From JAABYT01 sp041581935 (GTDB taxonomy: Bacteria > Pseudomonadota > Gammaproteobacteria > HK1), in the NCBI GenBank assembly GCA_041581935.1, contig JBFICP010000019.1, positions 1 through 21,920 of the forward strand: DNA of 21,920 nt, given 5' to 3'. Of this stretch, positions 1-7,766 are shown one piece after another; within the stretch, counting starts at the first letter, position 1, and each line of letters begins with the position of its first letter. A program made the position numbers and the translations under genes. The notes under the pieces are model-generated. The model did not search any database and was not told where the DNA came from. It saw only the letters and a list, made by a program, of their open reading frames with translations.

Positions 1-660
1 ACGTTCGACCGATTTCGCGAGATAAAAAAAGCAATCGAAAGTCAGGGCGTTGATTGCGAGGTGGTTTTCCTCGAAGCGGACGACAACGCAATCACCAAAC
101 GGTTCAGCGAAACGCGAAGAAAGCATCCATTGACGGCCGCCAACGTCGCCCTCCTCGAGGCAATAAAGCGTGAACGAACTTTGCTGGAGCCTTTTCGCGA
201 TCTGGCGGACAGCTGTATCGATACCTCGCACACACAGTACCATGAGCTGCGTGAGCTTATCCGCAGCCGTGTGGACCGCCGGCCACCGGAGACCATGTCA
301 CTGCAGTTCATGTCTTTCGGATATAAGCACGGCATTCCTCTGGATGCCGACTTCGTGTTCGACGTAAGGTCCCTTCCGAATCCCTACTGGGAAGTCGGGT
401 TACGCCAGCTGAACGGCCGTGACGAGAAGGTCATTGCGTTTCTCGATTCACAGCCGGCCGTGAGGAAAATGTTGAAAAGCCTCAAGGTCTTTCTCGCCCA
501 ATGGATTCCGGCTTTCGAAAACGACAACAGGGCCTACCTGACGGTGGCGGTCGGGTGCACTGGAGGTAACCACCGGTCGGTGTACGTCGCCGAGCGCCTG
601 GCCGCGGAGTTTCGTGAGGGGCGAAGCGGAGTTTTGATACGCCACCGCGACATGTCGTAG
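1..660 (+). CDS. rapZ: RNase adapter protein RapZ, 5'-truncated
   Basis: RapZ binds small RNAs such as GlmZ and delivers them to RNase E, which links cell-envelope amino-sugar supply to GlmS synthesis. The frame is open from base 1, so the gene starts outside the window. About 219 residues remain of a family that is usually near 285, so the N-terminal Walker A nucleotide-binding part is missing. Visible family marks are VFLEADD, the SETRRKHPL segment just after it, DVRSLPNPYW in the middle, and the C-terminal GCTGGNHRSVYVAE motif of the RNA-binding domain. The first in-window methionine-like codon (GTG at 61) lies inside the conserved kinase-like domain and is not the start. In gammaproteobacteria rapZ usually follows rpoN/ptsN-type genes, which would lie to the left. 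The identity is secure. Confidence 0.95.
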   Translation, partial: TFDRFREIKKAIESQGVDCEVVFLEADDNAITKRFSETRRKHPLTAANVALLEAIKRERTLLEPFRDLADSCIDTSHTQYHELRELIRSRVDRRPPETMSLQFMSFGYKHGIPLDADFVFDVRSLPNPYWEVGLRQLNGRDEKVIAFLDSQPAVRKMLKSLKVFLAQWIPAFENDNRAYLTVAVGCTGGNHRSVYVAERLAAEFREGRSGVLIRHRDMS

Positions 661-677
661 CAAACAAGGCGACGCAA

Positions 678-725
678 AAAAGGGAAACACACACTGTCCC
701 TGAAAACAAGTGTGCCCTTTCTTTT
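678..725. terminator. Possible bidirectional terminator between rapZ and the permease gene
   Basis: Two arms pair here: CACACT (690-695) with AGTGTG (709-714), and outside them AAAGGG (679-684) with CCCTTT (715-720), with a five-base bulge on the left side. A T-rich run follows on the plus strand (718-725) and an A-run precedes it (676-681), which reads as T on the minus strand. It lies between convergent genes, where a shared terminator is expected. The bulge makes the hairpin imperfect, so this is a moderate call. Confidence 0.45.
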
Positions 726-730
726 GCCGC

Positions 731-1831
731 CTATTCAGCCGCCTCGCTTTTACCGCGTGAATCGGGCGGTTTCGTCTCTTCGTCGAGCGTTAGCGTCGGC
801 CACGCTTTGAGCACGGCCTGTACCAGCGTGGCCAGTGGAATTGCAAAGAAAACGCCCCAGAACCCCCACAGCCCTCCGAATATCAATACCGCGACAATAA
901 TCGCAACAGGATGCAGGTCCACCACTTCTGAGAACAAAAGCGGCACGAGCACGTTTCCATCGAGAGCCTGGATGATGCCGTAGGCCACGAGTAGCCACCA
1001 GAACTCCGGGCCGACGCCCCACTGAAAATAAGCCAGCAGCGCCACCGGTATGGTCACGGTTGCCGCGCCGATATAGGGAATCAGCACCGACACCCCCACC
1101 AGCACGCCCAGCAGCATGGCGAACTGCATGCCCATAATCGCGAATGTGAAAAACGTCACCACCCAAACGATAAGAATTTCGATGAACTTTCCACGCACGT
1201 AGTTTCCAATCTGTCGATCGACCTCGACCCATACCTGCGAGATGAGCGTACGATCCTTCGGAAGGAATCGAACGAACCAATTGACGATTCGGCCCTTGTC
1301 CTTGAGAAAAAAGAACACCAGTAACGGCATCAGGATTAGATAAACCGCGACCGTAATGACGCTCACCAGGGATGATACCGACATGGAGACCACGTGCTGA
1401 CCATACGAAAGCGCTTCGATGCGAATGCTACTGATGAGGTCGCGCACCTGTGCTTCGGAGAAGAGTTCGGGGTAGCGTTGCGGCAGCCGCATCAGTGCCT
1501 CCTGGCCGCTGGTCAGCATTTCCGGCAGCAATTGAAAAAGCTGGGTCGCCTGACGCGAGAGCAGCGGCAGCAGAGCGAAGAATACGAACGCCATGAACGC
1601 CATGAATCCGAGGAAGACGAGCAACACGGCCACAAGTCTCGGAAGAGCGTTTCGCTCCAGTACGCCGACGAGGCCTTCGAGAAGATAGGCAATGATTATG
1701 CTGGCGATAACCGGAGCGAGCATTTCTCCGGTGAGAAAAACAATGAAAAAGCCCGCCACCAGCACAATGGCGAGCCCCATCACCTGAGGGTCGGCCAGGT
1801 GACGCTCGAACCAGGCTCGGATGGATTCCAT
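731..1831 (-). CDS. AI-2E/PerM-family (UPF0118) inner-membrane protein
   Basis: This 366-residue polytopic membrane protein belongs to the AI-2E transporter/PerM family. Hydrophobic segments lie near residues 18-37, 40-55, 63-92, 150-176, 212-235, 238-262, 275-300 and 310-345. A long amphipathic region (about 93-150) separates the first three from the rest, as is usual for the family. The middle carries GNYVRGKFIEI and IPYIGA, followed by QALDGNVLVPLL, all typical of this family. The ATG at 1831 is preceded directly by an in-frame TAG, so upstream extension is not possible; no strong Shine-Dalgarno is visible. The transported substrate cannot be deduced, since members have been linked to AI-2 export, Na+/H+ antiport and permease roles. 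The C-terminal tail is charged and cytoplasmic-looking. It lies downstream of cpoB on the same strand with a 140-base gap. Confidence 0.88.
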   Translation of the reverse strand: MESIRAWFERHLADPQVMGLAIVLVAGFFIVFLTGEMLAPVIASIIIAYLLEGLVGVLERNALPRLVAVLLVFLGFMAFMAFVFFALLPLLSRQATQLFQLLPEMLTSGQEALMRLPQRYPELFSEAQVRDLISSIRIEALSYGQHVVSMSVSSLVSVITVAVYLILMPLLVFFFLKDKGRIVNWFVRFLPKDRTLISQVWVEVDRQIGNYVRGKFIEILIVWVVTFFTFAIMGMQFAMLLGVLVGVSVLIPYIGAATVTIPVALLAYFQWGVGPEFWWLLVAYGIIQALDGNVLVPLLFSEVVDLHPVAIIVAVLIFGGLWGFWGVFFAIPLATLVQAVLKAWPTLTLDEETKPPDSRGKSEAAE

Positions 1832-1971
1832 GTTTATAGCCTAATCGGCCGGGGGGCAAAGCGCCACAGAAAGGGTCGCCATTAGATGCGGGCTCGCTGC
1901 GAACGGATAGTTAGATCCGACACCTCATGCGCGAGCGCGCCTGCCCCCGAGATAGGCCCGTTGCTGCGAAG

Positions 1972-2889
1972 CTACTGCGAACGCATCCGTTCGAGCCGTT
2001 TGCTGGCGAGACCCGCGGCGGTGCTGTTTGGATAATTCTTAGTGAGGTCCGTGAGAACTTCGCGCGCTTTATCTTTCTGTCCCAGCTCATCGTGGATATA
2101 GCCGACCTTCAGGAGCGCGTGGGTGAGCTTCTGGCTGTCCGGATGCTGCTCGACCAGTTTCTCGAACTCGCGCATGGCGCCGTCGAAGTTGCGCGTTACG
2201 TAATATGACTCGCCGAGCCAGTACTGGGCGTTATCGGCAAACTTGCTAGACGGATAGTCCACAAGAAATTGCTGAAATGATTTCGCAGCCTGATCGTAAC
2301 GGCCCGCCTTCAGAAGATTGAACGCAGTCTGATAAGCCTGCTGCTCTTTGACGGGATCGACGCTCGTGGCGACGGGTTGCGGTGAACTCGCTTGTGTCGA
2401 CGTTCCGGCGGCGGCAACGCCGACGGCTGCCGTGCCGCCCGACGCAGCACCGGAGACGCTACCCACGCTGCCTGTGGCCGGGCTGACTGGCGCAGAGCCA
2501 ACCGTCGTCGAGGGTGCCGTGCCCGGCCCGGTCGTTACCGTTCCCGCGACAGCGCTTCCCGCGGCGACGCCGGCTGTCTCAACCCGCTGCAGACGGCGGT
2601 CGACATCCAGATAAAGCTCTCGTTGACGATCGCTCATCTGGGACAGCGAGTATTGCTGTTGCTCGAGCTGGCCGCGCAGCTCGCGCACCTCGGCTTTGAG
2701 CTCCTCTACACTCTGCAAAAGTTTGATCAGTGTTCCAGAATCGAGGATACGCTCCATCTTGGCGACGCGCTGCTCTAGGCTCTGGTTGGTTTGAGAAAGC
2801 GCGACGGCGGGAAGCGCGAGCATCACCGCCGTCACACCGACACCGAGAAAGCGTCTCGGCACGATTCCGCAATTACTTTTTAACTTCAT
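1972..2889 (-). CDS. cpoB: Cell division coordinator CpoB (YbgF), periplasmic TPR protein
   Basis: CpoB is the periplasmic partner of the Tol-Pal machine and coordinates peptidoglycan synthesis with outer-membrane constriction at division. The 305-residue protein begins with a signal peptide (hydrophobic core about 13-31, likely cut near ALS-Q at 32/33). A coiled-coil segment follows (about 36-105, heptads around LEQRVAKMERIL and LRGQLEQQQYSL), as in the YbgF trimerisation domain. Then comes a long Ala/Gly/Ser/Thr-rich linker (about 108-175) and three TPR-like repeats at the C-terminus (about 180-305; YWLGESYYV is recognisable). It is longer than the E. coli protein (about 263), and the linker accounts for the difference. 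An in-frame TGA lies six bases before the ATG. A GTG at codon 10 is a possible alternative start that would still leave a signal peptide. It is the last gene of the tol-pal run, 44 bases after pal. Confidence 0.93.
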   Translation of the reverse strand: MKLKSNCGIVPRRFLGVGVTAVMLALPAVALSQTNQSLEQRVAKMERILDSGTLIKLLQSVEELKAEVRELRGQLEQQQYSLSQMSDRQRELYLDVDRRLQRVETAGVAAGSAVAGTVTTGPGTAPSTTVGSAPVSPATGSVGSVSGAASGGTAAVGVAAAGTSTQASSPQPVATSVDPVKEQQAYQTAFNLLKAGRYDQAAKSFQQFLVDYPSSKFADNAQYWLGESYYVTRNFDGAMREFEKLVEQHPDSQKLTHALLKVGYIHDELGQKDKAREVLTDLTKNYPNSTAAGLASKRLERMRSQ

Positions 2890-2933
2890 GATTCAAATAG
2901 TCGCGCGGGCTTTATTGACCAAGTGTACCTTCG

Positions 2934-3476
2934 CTATCTATTGCGATAGACGATGACCACGCGTCGATTCAATGCCCACGCCTCCTCGTTGTGTCCAGTT
3001 GCGGCAGGCCGCTCTTCTCCGTAGCTGAGTGTGCGCATCTGCTGGCCGGAGGCGCCGAGCAGGCTCATGAACTGACGTACGGCGATGGATCGGCGCTCGC
3101 CGAGCGCCAGATTGTACTCGCGCGTTCCGCGCTCGTCGGTGTGGCCCTCGAGCGTGACGGCGGCACCGGGATTCTGCGACAGATACTGGGCATGTGCCTC
3201 GAGAATGGGACGATCCTGGTCGAGGATGACGCTTTCGTCGAAATCGAAGTAAACGGTCCGCTTCGCGAGCAGGCTGTCGGGATTGTCGAGCGGGTGGCCG
3301 GCCCAGGCCGAACCGGAACCCGCCGCGCTGGTAGTGGCGCTGTCGGAGGATGACGCGCCGCTGCCACTGCCGGTGATCGTCGAATCGTCCTTGGTCGTGC
3401 CGGTCGTGCCTTCACACGCGGCTAGAAAGGCCAACGAGAATATCAACAGCAGTAGAGAATTGAGCCCTTTTCGCAT
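2934..3476 (-). CDS. pal: Peptidoglycan-associated lipoprotein Pal
   Basis: Pal is an outer-membrane lipoprotein that binds peptidoglycan and is pulled to the division site by TolQRAB. The 180-residue precursor has a basic N-terminus, a hydrophobic stretch and a lipobox LAAC with the lipidated Cys at 21. A Ser/Gly/Thr-rich tether (about 22-57) follows. The C-terminal OmpA-like domain (about 72-180) holds VYFDFDE and EGHTDERGTREYNLALGERR; Asp114 and Arg129 match the residues that contact diaminopimelate in this family. The start has a clear AGGAG seven bases upstream of the ATG. It lies 116 bases after tolB and 44 bases before cpoB on the same strand. I do not see a convincing promoter in the tolB-pal gap. 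Length and motifs fit the family. Confidence 0.97.
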   Translation of the reverse strand: MRKGLNSLLLLIFSLAFLAACEGTTGTTKDDSTITGSGSGASSSDSATTSAAGSGSAWAGHPLDNPDSLLAKRTVYFDFDESVILDQDRPILEAHAQYLSQNPGAAVTLEGHTDERGTREYNLALGERRSIAVRQFMSLLGASGQQMRTLSYGEERPAATGHNEEAWALNRRVVIVYRNR

Positions 3477-3592
3477 GACATGTCTCCTAATTGGTTTGTG
3501 GGCTTGGCTTAATGACCTGTAGCAATACTAGTCGCCAAATGGGCTTTCGCATGTTTTTGTTCGGACTCGATGGAGGCGTCGGCTTATCAGGC

Positions 3593-4921
3593 TCAGGGCT
3601 CCCTGAAGGGTGACCATGCGGGCTCCCTGACGGCTCCCCGCTGCACGGCCAGCTCCTGGCGCACCCGGCCGTCGGTCGACACGCCGGCAAGGGTGCCACC
3701 ACCGGCGTCGGTGGTCGCGTAGAGTATCATGCTGCCGTTCGGCGCATAGCTCGGGGATTCGTCGAGGGTCGTCTTCGTCAGCACGCGCAATGCGTTGTTT
3801 TCTAAATCTAGCACCGCGGTGCGGAACGTGCCCTGGTTGCCGTGCACCAGCGCAATCGACTTGCCGTCCGGCGCGAAGGTGGCGCGGGAGTTGTATTTTC
3901 CCTCGAAGGTCAGACGCTTTGCCTGACCGCCGGTCGCCGATACCTGGTAAATCTGTGGCGTTCCTCCGCGGTCGGAGGTGAAAACCAGCGACGTCCCGTC
4001 CGGCGCCCAGGCGGGCTCGGTGTCGATGGCCGCGCTCACGGTCAGGCGTCGCAGACGCCTGGTCTCGATATCCATGATGTAGATTTCCGGATTGCCATCT
4101 TTGGACAGCGTCAGGGCCATGCGCTTGCCGTCCGGCGCCCAGGCGGGTGCGCTGTTCAGGCCCGGGAACGCCGCAATCACCTGGCGCGTTCCCGACGCCA
4201 GATTCTGCGCGAAGATCCGCGGCCGGTCCCCTTCGAACGACACGTAGGCGATTTCCCTGCCGCTGGGCGACCAGGCGGGAGACACGATGGGACTTTTCGA
4301 CTCGAGCACCACCTGGGGATTGAATCCGTCACTGTCGGCCACGTTGAGGGCGTATCGGCTGGCGCCACCGGACTGCATCTCGGTGACGTAGGCAATGCGG
4401 GTATCGAAGGCGCCGCGCTCGCCGGTAAGGGCCTCGTAAACGATGTCGCTGATTTGGTGTGCGATTCGGCGCAGATCCTTCGGCGCCGTTTCGAGCTCGT
4501 AACCGGTGATCTGGGCGCCACGAAATACGTCGAAAAGCCGGAATTCGACCCCTAATCGGCCGTCTGCGAGCGACTTGACCTTTCCGATGACAAGATTCGG
4601 CATGCCCAGAATGCGGAAATCGGCAAAGTTCACCGCCCCGGCGTCACTGGGACGGCTCGGCAGGTCGCTCGCCGGCAGCGGTGAGAAACGCCCGGTACGC
4701 GTAAGGTCGTTCGCTATGATTTGCGCGATGTCGTGAGGGGGCGGCGGTGCGCCGGGTTGCATGCCGAACGGGACAATGGCGATGGGCTGCGCGCCCTCGA
4801 TCCCCTGTGTAATCCTGATGGTCAGCACCGCGTGGCTCGTCACGGGCCACGTCGTAGCAAGCATAGCGGTGCACGCGAACAGGGCCAGCACCAGTCGACG
4901 GGTCAAATGGTCAGTCAACAA
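3593..4921 (-). CDS. tolB: Tol-Pal system periplasmic beta-propeller TolB
   Basis: TolB is the periplasmic beta-propeller that shuttles between Pal and TolA. The 442-residue precursor starts with a signal peptide (about 1-31, ending SHA). The N-terminal domain (about 35-165) contains VPFG and the conserved IIANDLTRTGRF segment. The propeller follows, with repeated TolB blades of the form PAWSPDG: SPAWSPSGREIAYVS, APAWAPDGKRMALTL, EPAWAPDGTSLVFTSDRGG. The start codon is TTG, and it sits directly after the tolA stop (TGATTG), so translation is probably coupled. The only nearby ATG is codon 20 and would cut into the signal peptide. The C-terminus ends REPAWSPFREP, where the REP codons are repeated 24 bases apart. 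Identity is secure; the TTG start is well supported by the signal peptide. Confidence 0.96.
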   Translation of the reverse strand: MLTDHLTRRLVLALFACTAMLATTWPVTSHAVLTIRITQGIEGAQPIAIVPFGMQPGAPPPPHDIAQIIANDLTRTGRFSPLPASDLPSRPSDAGAVNFADFRILGMPNLVIGKVKSLADGRLGVEFRLFDVFRGAQITGYELETAPKDLRRIAHQISDIVYEALTGERGAFDTRIAYVTEMQSGGASRYALNVADSDGFNPQVVLESKSPIVSPAWSPSGREIAYVSFEGDRPRIFAQNLASGTRQVIAAFPGLNSAPAWAPDGKRMALTLSKDGNPEIYIMDIETRRLRRLTVSAAIDTEPAWAPDGTSLVFTSDRGGTPQIYQVSATGGQAKRLTFEGKYNSRATFAPDGKSIALVHGNQGTFRTAVLDLENNALRVLTKTTLDESPSYAPNGSMILYATTDAGGGTLAGVSTDGRVRQELAVQRGAVREPAWSPFREP

Positions 4922-6103
4922 TCAGTCCTCGGGTTCGAATTCGAAAATTATCTCACGCGCAAACAGGCTCGGATCTTTCGGTTGCGGCAGCGGTGACGAT
5001 CGTAGCACCGCATTTTCCACAGATCGGTCGAAAGCGACATTACCGCTTCCCTTGGTAATGACCACGCGCGTCACCTCACCTCCGGGGATCTGCGACACCT
5101 TCACGGTGCATTTGAGCCCTTTGGACGCGCCGGTCGGGCGTATCCAGTTGCGATTGACCGTTGCCTGAATCTGGCCAATATATTCCGCCAGATGACGGTC
5201 CCGCAAACTCGCGCGCTCGGCATCCAGTCTCGCCTGCTCCAGCGCCAGCTGCTCGCGCAGCGCCGCCTCCTCCTGCTTTCGGCGCTCTTCGGCTTCCGCG
5301 CGCTTTCGCTCCTCCTCGGCCCTAAGTCGTGCTTCTTCGGCCTTTCGCTTTTCCTCTTCGGCCCTCAGGCGCGCTTCTTCCTCGGCCTTTCGCTTTTTCT
5401 CCGCCTCCTCGCGTATTCGCTTCTCTTCCGCTGCCTTTGCAGCCGCCGCCGCGGCAATGGCGGCGAGGCGTTTCTCCTCGGCTTCCTGAGCAGCCTTGGC
5501 CCTGCGGGTCTGCTCCTCGACCCGCCTGCGCTCCGCCTCCGATCGGGCCCTTTCCTCTTCTATGCGGCGTTTCTCATCGGCAATCGCTTTGTGCTGCGCG
5601 GCAATAACGGCAAGCGCTTTTTCTTCTTCGAGGCGGCGTCTTTCGATGTCGCTCTCCTCACGTCTGAGCTTCTCGATCTCTTCGAGCTCCTTGGCGCGTT
5701 GACGCTTGACCTCCGCCAATGCCTTGGCGGCCTCTTCCCGCTGCTTTCTCGCAACCTCGTCATGTTGGCGCTTCTCCTCGGCAAGCCGCCTCTGCAGCTC
5801 GCTGAGTCGCTTCTCCTCTTCTCTGCGTTGCTCGCGGGCTTTTTCAGCCTCGCGCTCGAGCTGTTTGGACCGCTTTTGCTCCTCTCGGCGTTTTCTCTCC
5901 TCGCGTTTTTTTATCTGCTCGATCTCTTCAGCGACCTGGGACTCGTCGACGACGACCGCCTGCACCGGCTCGACCTGGCCCGGGGATGGCAACGAAGGTT
6001 TGGTCCAGTCGAGACTCACCACGAGAATGCCGAGCAACACCAAATGGACGACTATTGCCAGGGTCGTCGCAGTCAGGTTATCGATGAATTGTCGTACCTT
6101 CAT
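4922..6103 (-). CDS. tolA: Tol-Pal system inner-membrane spanning protein TolA
   Basis: TolA is anchored in the inner membrane, spans the periplasm and transmits proton-motive force from TolQR to TolB/Pal. The 393-residue protein has one N-terminal membrane helix (about 13-34). A very long charged helix (about 65-305) follows, rich in Glu, Lys, Arg and Ala, which is the domain II coiled rod. The C-terminal TonB-like domain III (about 305-393) contains YIGQIQATVNRNWIRP, LKCTVKVSQIPGGEV and FDRSVENAVLRSSPLP, typical of TolA. Its ATG overlaps the tolR stop by four bases (ATGA, 6100-6103). Its TGA is followed directly by the TTG of tolB. The rod holds a recent-looking internal duplication, listed separately. 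Low-complexity coding gives long open frames on the opposite strand here, which I regard as artefacts. Confidence 0.96.
   Translation of the reverse strand: MKVRQFIDNLTATTLAIVVHLVLLGILVVSLDWTKPSLPSPGQVEPVQAVVVDESQVAEEIEQIKKREERKRREEQKRSKQLEREAEKAREQRREEEKRLSELQRRLAEEKRQHDEVARKQREEAAKALAEVKRQRAKELEEIEKLRREESDIERRRLEEEKALAVIAAQHKAIADEKRRIEEERARSEAERRRVEEQTRRAKAAQEAEEKRLAAIAAAAAAKAAEEKRIREEAEKKRKAEEEARLRAEEEKRKAEEARLRAEEERKRAEAEERRKQEEAALREQLALEQARLDAERASLRDRHLAEYIGQIQATVNRNWIRPTGASKGLKCTVKVSQIPGGEVTRVVITKGSGNVAFDRSVENAVLRSSPLPQPKDPSLFAREIIFEFEPED
5317..5403. repeat. Tandem duplication within the tolA rod domain
   Basis: Two near-identical units lie head to tail, 5317-5358 (42 bases) and about 5359-5403 (45 bases, with a three-base insertion). 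On the minus strand both encode a version of EEARLRAEEEKRKAE, so reading frame is kept. The helical rod tolerates changes of whole heptad-like blocks, so this is probably slippage within a functional gene. Confidence 0.65.
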
Positions 6104-6534
6104 CGGCTCCTTTCTTCCGGCGGCTTGGTGATCAGGCCGACACTGGGTGCGCCGGCCTTTTGCAGCAATGTCATTACGTAGACAACATCTCCGTAGGGAA
6201 CGTTCTCGTCTCCGCGAACGAGTACCTGCACGTTCGGTCGATGGCGCATGACGGCGTTCGCCCGGTTGACGAGCGTCACGGCGTCGACGGGTTGATCCTG
6301 ATCCTCGCCGAACTGAATGTAAAACTGCCCGTCGGAATCGATTGCGACTACCAACGGTTCGTTATCGGAGCGGTCGAACGGCTTTGCTTCGGCCCTGGGG
6401 AGCTCGACCTTTACGCCTTCGGTAAGCAGTGGCGCGGTAATCATGAAAATCACCAGCAATACGAGCATCACGTCGATATACGGAACGACGTTGATCTCCG
6501 ACATTAATCGCTTTCTTTTTGTGTGTCTGGGCAT
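6100..6534 (-). CDS. tolR: Tol-Pal system inner-membrane protein TolR
   Basis: TolR is the ExbD-like partner of TolQ in the proton-driven Tol motor. The 144-residue protein has a short basic N-terminus, the family motif SEINVVPYIDVMLVLLVIFM, and a single membrane helix (about 18-38). Asp21 within this helix corresponds to the proton-responsive Asp23 of E. coli TolR. The periplasmic domain (about 45-140) ends with VPYGDVVYVMTLLQKAG, as expected. The ATG has an AGGA about 12 bases upstream. It follows tolQ after an unusually wide 95-base gap and overlaps tolA by four bases. Length fits the family (about 140). Confidence 0.96.
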   Translation of the reverse strand: MPRHTKRKRLMSEINVVPYIDVMLVLLVIFMITAPLLTEGVKVELPRAEAKPFDRSDNEPLVVAIDSDGQFYIQFGEDQDQPVDAVTLVNRANAVMRHRPNVQVLVRGDENVPYGDVVYVMTLLQKAGAPSVGLITKPPEERSR

Positions 6535-6629
6535 GCTTCGAGTTCCTGAAAATCAAGCCGACGGCCTGCTCTATCCCCTTCACTTCATTTTCGAACGTAC
6601 CGAAAGAAGGATGGGGGTTAAAGCGAACC

Positions 6630-7304
6630 TCAATCGTGTGCCTGTCGCCGTAGAATCGCCGCGAATTCCTCGATAAACGTGTCATAGCGATTGTGCAACC
6701 GTTCGACATCGTTGGCATAACGGTTATAGGCAATGACGGCCGGGATGGCCGCGAACAGACCCATGGCGGTGGCGATGAGCGCTTCGGCGATGCCCGGGGC
6801 GACCAGCGCGAGCGTCGCCTGACTGACATTTCCGAGTGCCCGAAAAGAGTTCATGATTCCCCACACGGTGCCGAACAAGCCCACGTAAGGGCTCGTGGAC
6901 CCAACTGTCGCGAGAAAAGACAGATGCATCTCGAGTAGGTCGATTTCACGCGAGAGCGCGATTCGCATGGCGCGCTCGGAACCGTCCAGTATGGCGCTGG
7001 CTTGAATTCCGGCCTGATTTCGCAATCGCGCGAATTCCTTGAATCCTGAGTGAAATATGCGCTCCATACCCGTCGCGTCGTATGCATGGGTGTTGATGCG
7101 GTTGAACATCGTGACCAGATCCTGGCCGGACCAGAACTGATCCTCGAAATCATCCGCCGCGTATCGCGCGCGTTTCAAAGTCATGTGCTTGCGAAAGATC
7201 ATCGTCCACGACACCAGAGATGCCACGAGCAAGAGCACCATGACCAGTTGGACCAGAACGCTCGCATTGAGCACGAGTTCGAGAAGGGATAGATCAGCTG
7301 TCAC
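6630..7304 (-). CDS. tolQ: Tol-Pal system inner-membrane proton channel TolQ
   Basis: TolQ forms the pentameric proton channel of the Tol motor with a TolR dimer. The 224-residue protein has three membrane helices (about 14-37, 130-152 and 163-187). It carries the family signatures VGLFGTVWGIMNSF and APGIAEALIATAMGLFAAIPAV, and a cytoplasmic loop between helices 1 and 2. The start is GTG at 7304 and overlaps the 3' end of ybgC by 11 bases, which fits the usual ybgC-tolQ coupling. The next methionine would cut into helix 1, so I keep the GTG. The C-terminus ends ILRRQAHD, and a 95-base gap precedes tolR. Confidence 0.96.
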   Translation of the reverse strand: MTADLSLLELVLNASVLVQLVMVLLLVASLVSWTMIFRKHMTLKRARYAADDFEDQFWSGQDLVTMFNRINTHAYDATGMERIFHSGFKEFARLRNQAGIQASAILDGSERAMRIALSREIDLLEMHLSFLATVGSTSPYVGLFGTVWGIMNSFRALGNVSQATLALVAPGIAEALIATAMGLFAAIPAVIAYNRYANDVERLHNRYDTFIEEFAAILRRQAHD

Positions 7305-7713
7305 GTTTCAGCTCCATGCAGACGGATTCAGGAATTGGACGAGGTCGCAGACTGTTCGCGTCGACACACGCGATTCTGACTTTCGCCCGGCAAAGGAGTT
7401 CTTTTGGCAAGCGATGAACTGACTGCGCGAGCAGAAAGCTCGCCCCGCCAAAACGTGTGAGCTGCAGGCTCACATCAAGCGTATCGTTGAAGTTGGCGGG
7501 CAGCAGGTATTCGATATGCATTCGAGACACTGTGAACAGCACTTCGTGCGTGTTCCTGAGTTCGGGAAGGTCGAAGCCGAGACTGCGCAACCACTCGGTG
7601 CGTGCCCGCTCCATGAATCGCAGGTAGCTCGCATGGTAGACGATGCCCGTGCTGTCAGTGTCCTCATAGTAGACACGCACAGGCCAATTGAACTGCTCGC
7701 TTCCCAAGGTCAC
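7294..7713 (-). CDS. ybgC: Tol-Pal cluster acyl-CoA thioesterase YbgC
   Basis: YbgC is a hotdog-fold thioesterase found at the head of tol-pal operons; E. coli YbgC acts on acyl-CoAs and binds acyl carrier protein. The motif VRVYYEDTDSTGIVYHASYLRFMERARTEWL is spread over residues 12 to 42. The second Asp of EDTD (Asp20 with this start) matches catalytic Asp18 of E. coli YbgC. The frame is open as far as 7851, but that would run through the end of ruvB. I choose the GTG at 7713, giving 139 residues against about 134 for the family. TTG at 7707 has a better-spaced GAGGGG and GTG at 7734 is also possible, so the exact start is uncertain. The 3' end overlaps tolQ by 11 bases, and the gap from ruvB is 53 bases. 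Confidence 0.92.
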   Translation of the reverse strand: MTLGSEQFNWPVRVYYEDTDSTGIVYHASYLRFMERARTEWLRSLGFDLPELRNTHEVLFTVSRMHIEYLLPANFNDTLDVSLQLTRFGGASFLLAQSVHRLPKELLCRAKVRIACVDANSLRPRPIPESVCMELKRDS

Positions 7714-7766
7714 CCCTCGTCCGGCCTCTTTCACCGGGTGCTTCGCGGCCCGGCGGCGAAAGCAGG

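Noticed and set aside
1832..1838. TATAAA just before the permease ATG as a -10 box
   Set aside because: It ends one base from the ATG, so the transcript would start inside the coding region.
1832..1971. A tRNA or queE/queC genes after cpoB, as in several gammaproteobacteria
   Set aside because: The gap is only 140 bases, shows no cloverleaf or TTC-type arm, and is followed by a membrane protein gene.
5192..6181. Long plus-strand open frame opposite tolA (329 codons, Leu/Phe/Ser-rich)
   Set aside because: It is the antisense image of a Glu/Lys/Arg-rich rod. tolA on the other strand has clear family domains at both ends and operon overlaps.
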